NCBI RefSeq assembly: GCF_905475345.1
Contig: NC_066594.1
Coordinates: 4,573,501 to 4,637,500 of the forward strand
DNA length: 64,000 nucleotides
Direction: 5' to 3'
Origin: Vespula vulgaris
Taxonomy: Eukaryota > Arthropoda > Insecta > Hymenoptera > Vespidae
The notes below the pieces were generated by a model. It did not search any database. It worked only from the letters and a program-made list of their open reading frames with translations, and was not told where the DNA came from. The position numbers and the translations under genes were made by a program. Of the stretch, positions 61,730 through 64,000 are shown in pieces. Numbering within the stretch: the stretch's first letter is position 1; the number at the start of each line of letters is the position of its first letter.

Positions 61730-64000
61730 TACTCCAGAAAATTTCCCTCTTAATCCACCAACGATCATGACTCCTTCCCCTTTTCTCTTCCCTCTTCATT
61801 CCCGACATATATCTCTTGGGTGCTTCATAACACGCAAAAACGTTGCGGATGTTGTCGTATTTTCTAGCAACTACGCGCGATGAGCGTGACGTTAACCACC
61901 CTTCTCCATTTACAAAACAACTTTTGAATCACGCTTTTTCCAAAACAAAATATAACGTGACCACGTTCATGTTACCGATATAATCAATACAAATTTTCAT
62001 TGAAGCAAACTAGAGTGGTTCGTCGTTGATCGACGAAAAATATAAAAAAGAATGAAATTTGTTTGCCTTAGAAAAAGATTTTCACTAAAAATATATTGTT
62101 TTATAGAAAAGAAAAAAGAAAATTTTAAAAAGAGAGGGTACGTAGTTTAACGAAACTCGAACCGGAGGGAAATAAAACCAGAACGTAAAGTATCGTCATT
62201 TAACGATAAATGTCTCAAAAAGACTCGTCTTTTTTTGAAGTTTGAAATAAAATTGCTCCCGCGGGTCGAGAAAATCGATTTCTCGCTGAAATATCATAAA
62301 CGAACTTCTTGTTTTTTTTCCTTTTTATACTCCTCGCATGCTTCTTCTTCTTCTTTTTCGACCAAGTCGCGATCTCTTTTAGTTCTTTAATTAAAATCTT
62401 AGACTTTCTTTGAAATAGATGCAAAGACGGAACGAAACGAGCGAGCCACTGACCGCAAAATTGTAGCCAGTCGAGCGGACTATGGAAGAGGCATTTGTCG
62501 AGGGAGGTTGCTTCGATTAAATTAAGCACCGGCTACATGTTTAATTACATCTCACTCGCAGGCGTGTCCATCTACAGTGGCTTGCTATGCTATATTGTGA
62601 AGGTAAAGTAGTTCTCCGCTTTTCGCTCAAACCTTCTTGTTTTGAATATAACTCGTTCGAGGTTGTACAGGCAATAGTCGTAATAGGATATAACAGGATG
62701 TCGATATGAATTTTTTAAAGGATTCTGCAAAAGTAAGGCCAGATGAAAACGTAAACGCGAATCAATGTTAACAAACGCTTACGGATATATTGTAAAATGT
62801 CAAATAATTCGTTTTGTTGAAATGAAAATTAAATGATATCGTTATTATATCATAAATTATCGAATATGGATTATCATATATAAAAATTAATATGAATTAT
62901 CGAAAAAGAAAGAACATTGAATTGTCATAAAACGCGCGATGACGAATGCTTTTTTTGTTCGTTGATCATAGCTCTCATCTAGCCTCTAATTGGAGCAAAT
63001 GAAAAGCAAGTAAATGGGTACGAGGGCATCGGATTTCAAAGAGATTAGGATGACTGCGAACAGAAACGACTTCCAAGAAAATAGACCAAATAGATTTTAG
63101 CCCGGTAGTTTGGTTAAGCTAGAGTGGATTAGACGCGGTTAAGCAAAGATGCTGAGCGAGGAAACGTACATTACTTTGGCACGGTCTTACGTTTGCTCCG
63201 AACGCCAGTTGCATCTACGAATACCGATGCTTTCCTAATAGTCATTAGGAAGCGAATGAACGAACCGTAACGTTGTCTTTTGTCGTGCTTTGTCCTTTCT
63301 TTAAAAACTTTCTTCTCAGTAAAGCGTAAATTTCGAAGATGATCTTTTTATATATACATATGTAGCTATAATGAAAGGTAAGGCTAGTATGTTCTTAAAA
63401 AATATAAGCGATCTCATTACTTAGATTTTAGATCAAGCGTCAGTATAAAAAATATCTCGTGATAAGGTGGTAAAGCGAACGCTCGTTTAACTTTTACGCT
63501 TGCTTTTACGAATTTTTCGTTTGAATAAGAAAAAAAGCGCAACTCTAGTTATAGAAATTTTTTGAAATAAACATTTTTTAATTATTCCAACGAGTCTAAT
63601 ACTAGTGAGCAATATAAATTTCTCTTAAAATAACATCTATTTCATTCACTTTCAAACGCGTTGCATTAAAATTGAGAAGAAAATTTGCGAAGGGAAAATT
63701 TCGAAGAAACTTGGAAGTTGTTCATTCCGATGAGAAAAGTTAAAGCAAAATTGAGCGAAGCGCTGTGGAAGAAAAATCTTCTTTCCCTTAATTTCTTATG
63801 GGACAATTTTCTATTGGGCCATCTTATGACGCATTTTTCAAAAACAGCCAATCCCTTTAGAATTCGCTGTCGAGAACATTGATCGCTTCTGAGAAATGAA
63901 TGTTACTGTTCTTATTTGACTAAATTAGCTTGATCTGATACTATATATTGTATAAACTAGATTTTATAATGTGTCTGTTATATTTATTTATTATAAGTAT
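61730..64000. other. Non-coding stretch to the end of the window
   Basis: AT-rich with no supportable gene. One exon-like 41-base piece at 62562-62602 lies between CTCACTCGCAG and GTAAAG (see findings). The frame at 63685-63882 (+) and its antisense have no known domain. Confidence 0.5.

Noticed and set aside
1..64000. tRNA genes and telomeric TTAGG arrays
   Set aside because: No box A/box B pair with a cloverleaf and no TTAGG array was seen on a visual pass; a tRNA scan would settle it.

Overview
The window looks like insect nuclear DNA. It is AT-rich, has short spliced exons with GT..AG introns, many (GA)n/(CT)n and (AT)n microsatellites, and scattered CpG-dense islands. The CpG-rich islands in an AT-rich background would fit Hymenoptera, but that is an inference. 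No bacterial features, no rRNA and no convincing tRNA were seen.

The only protein-coding gene I can support lies on the + strand at 2596-7285. It is the 3' part of a Sidestep-family cell-surface receptor. Ten exons in mutually compatible phase encode the end of Ig1, Ig2 to Ig5, one fibronectin type III domain, a transmembrane helix and a short cytoplasmic tail. The 5' exons (signal peptide and first half of Ig1) are not recognisable in the first 2.6 kb and probably lie upstream of the window.

From about 8.1 to 48.4 kb I see no credible exon. The stretch is AT-rich non-coding DNA with microsatellites, one notable hairpin (18748-18783) and several CpG- or GC-richer islands (about 10.2-11.4, 25.5-25.9, 27.0-27.7, 33.9-34.75 and 42.3-44.7 kb). 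These could be promoters, enhancers or 5' UTR exons of genes outside the window.

The unusual part is 48.44-59.1 kb, a composite repeat locus. About a dozen head-to-tail units of 211 bp (module A) alternate with a cassette of a G-rich block (B), strong splice-acceptor-like sites (C), a palindrome-rich block (D), a block bracketed by a 12-bp inverted repeat (E) and a small hairpin block (F). One 2.0-kb part is present twice, almost identical, about 2.86 kb apart. More diverged copies follow to 59.1 kb. All copies run in the same direction. The A units look like exon plus short intron, and the D blocks keep their stems while the reading frame is lost. I therefore read the locus as a tandemly amplified, spliced, structured non-coding transcription unit or an unrecognised repeat family. 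This is a hypothesis from sequence alone.

From 59.1 to 64 kb there is non-coding DNA again, with one CpG-rich, promoter-like island at about 60.6-61.4 kb and a long (GA)n run.
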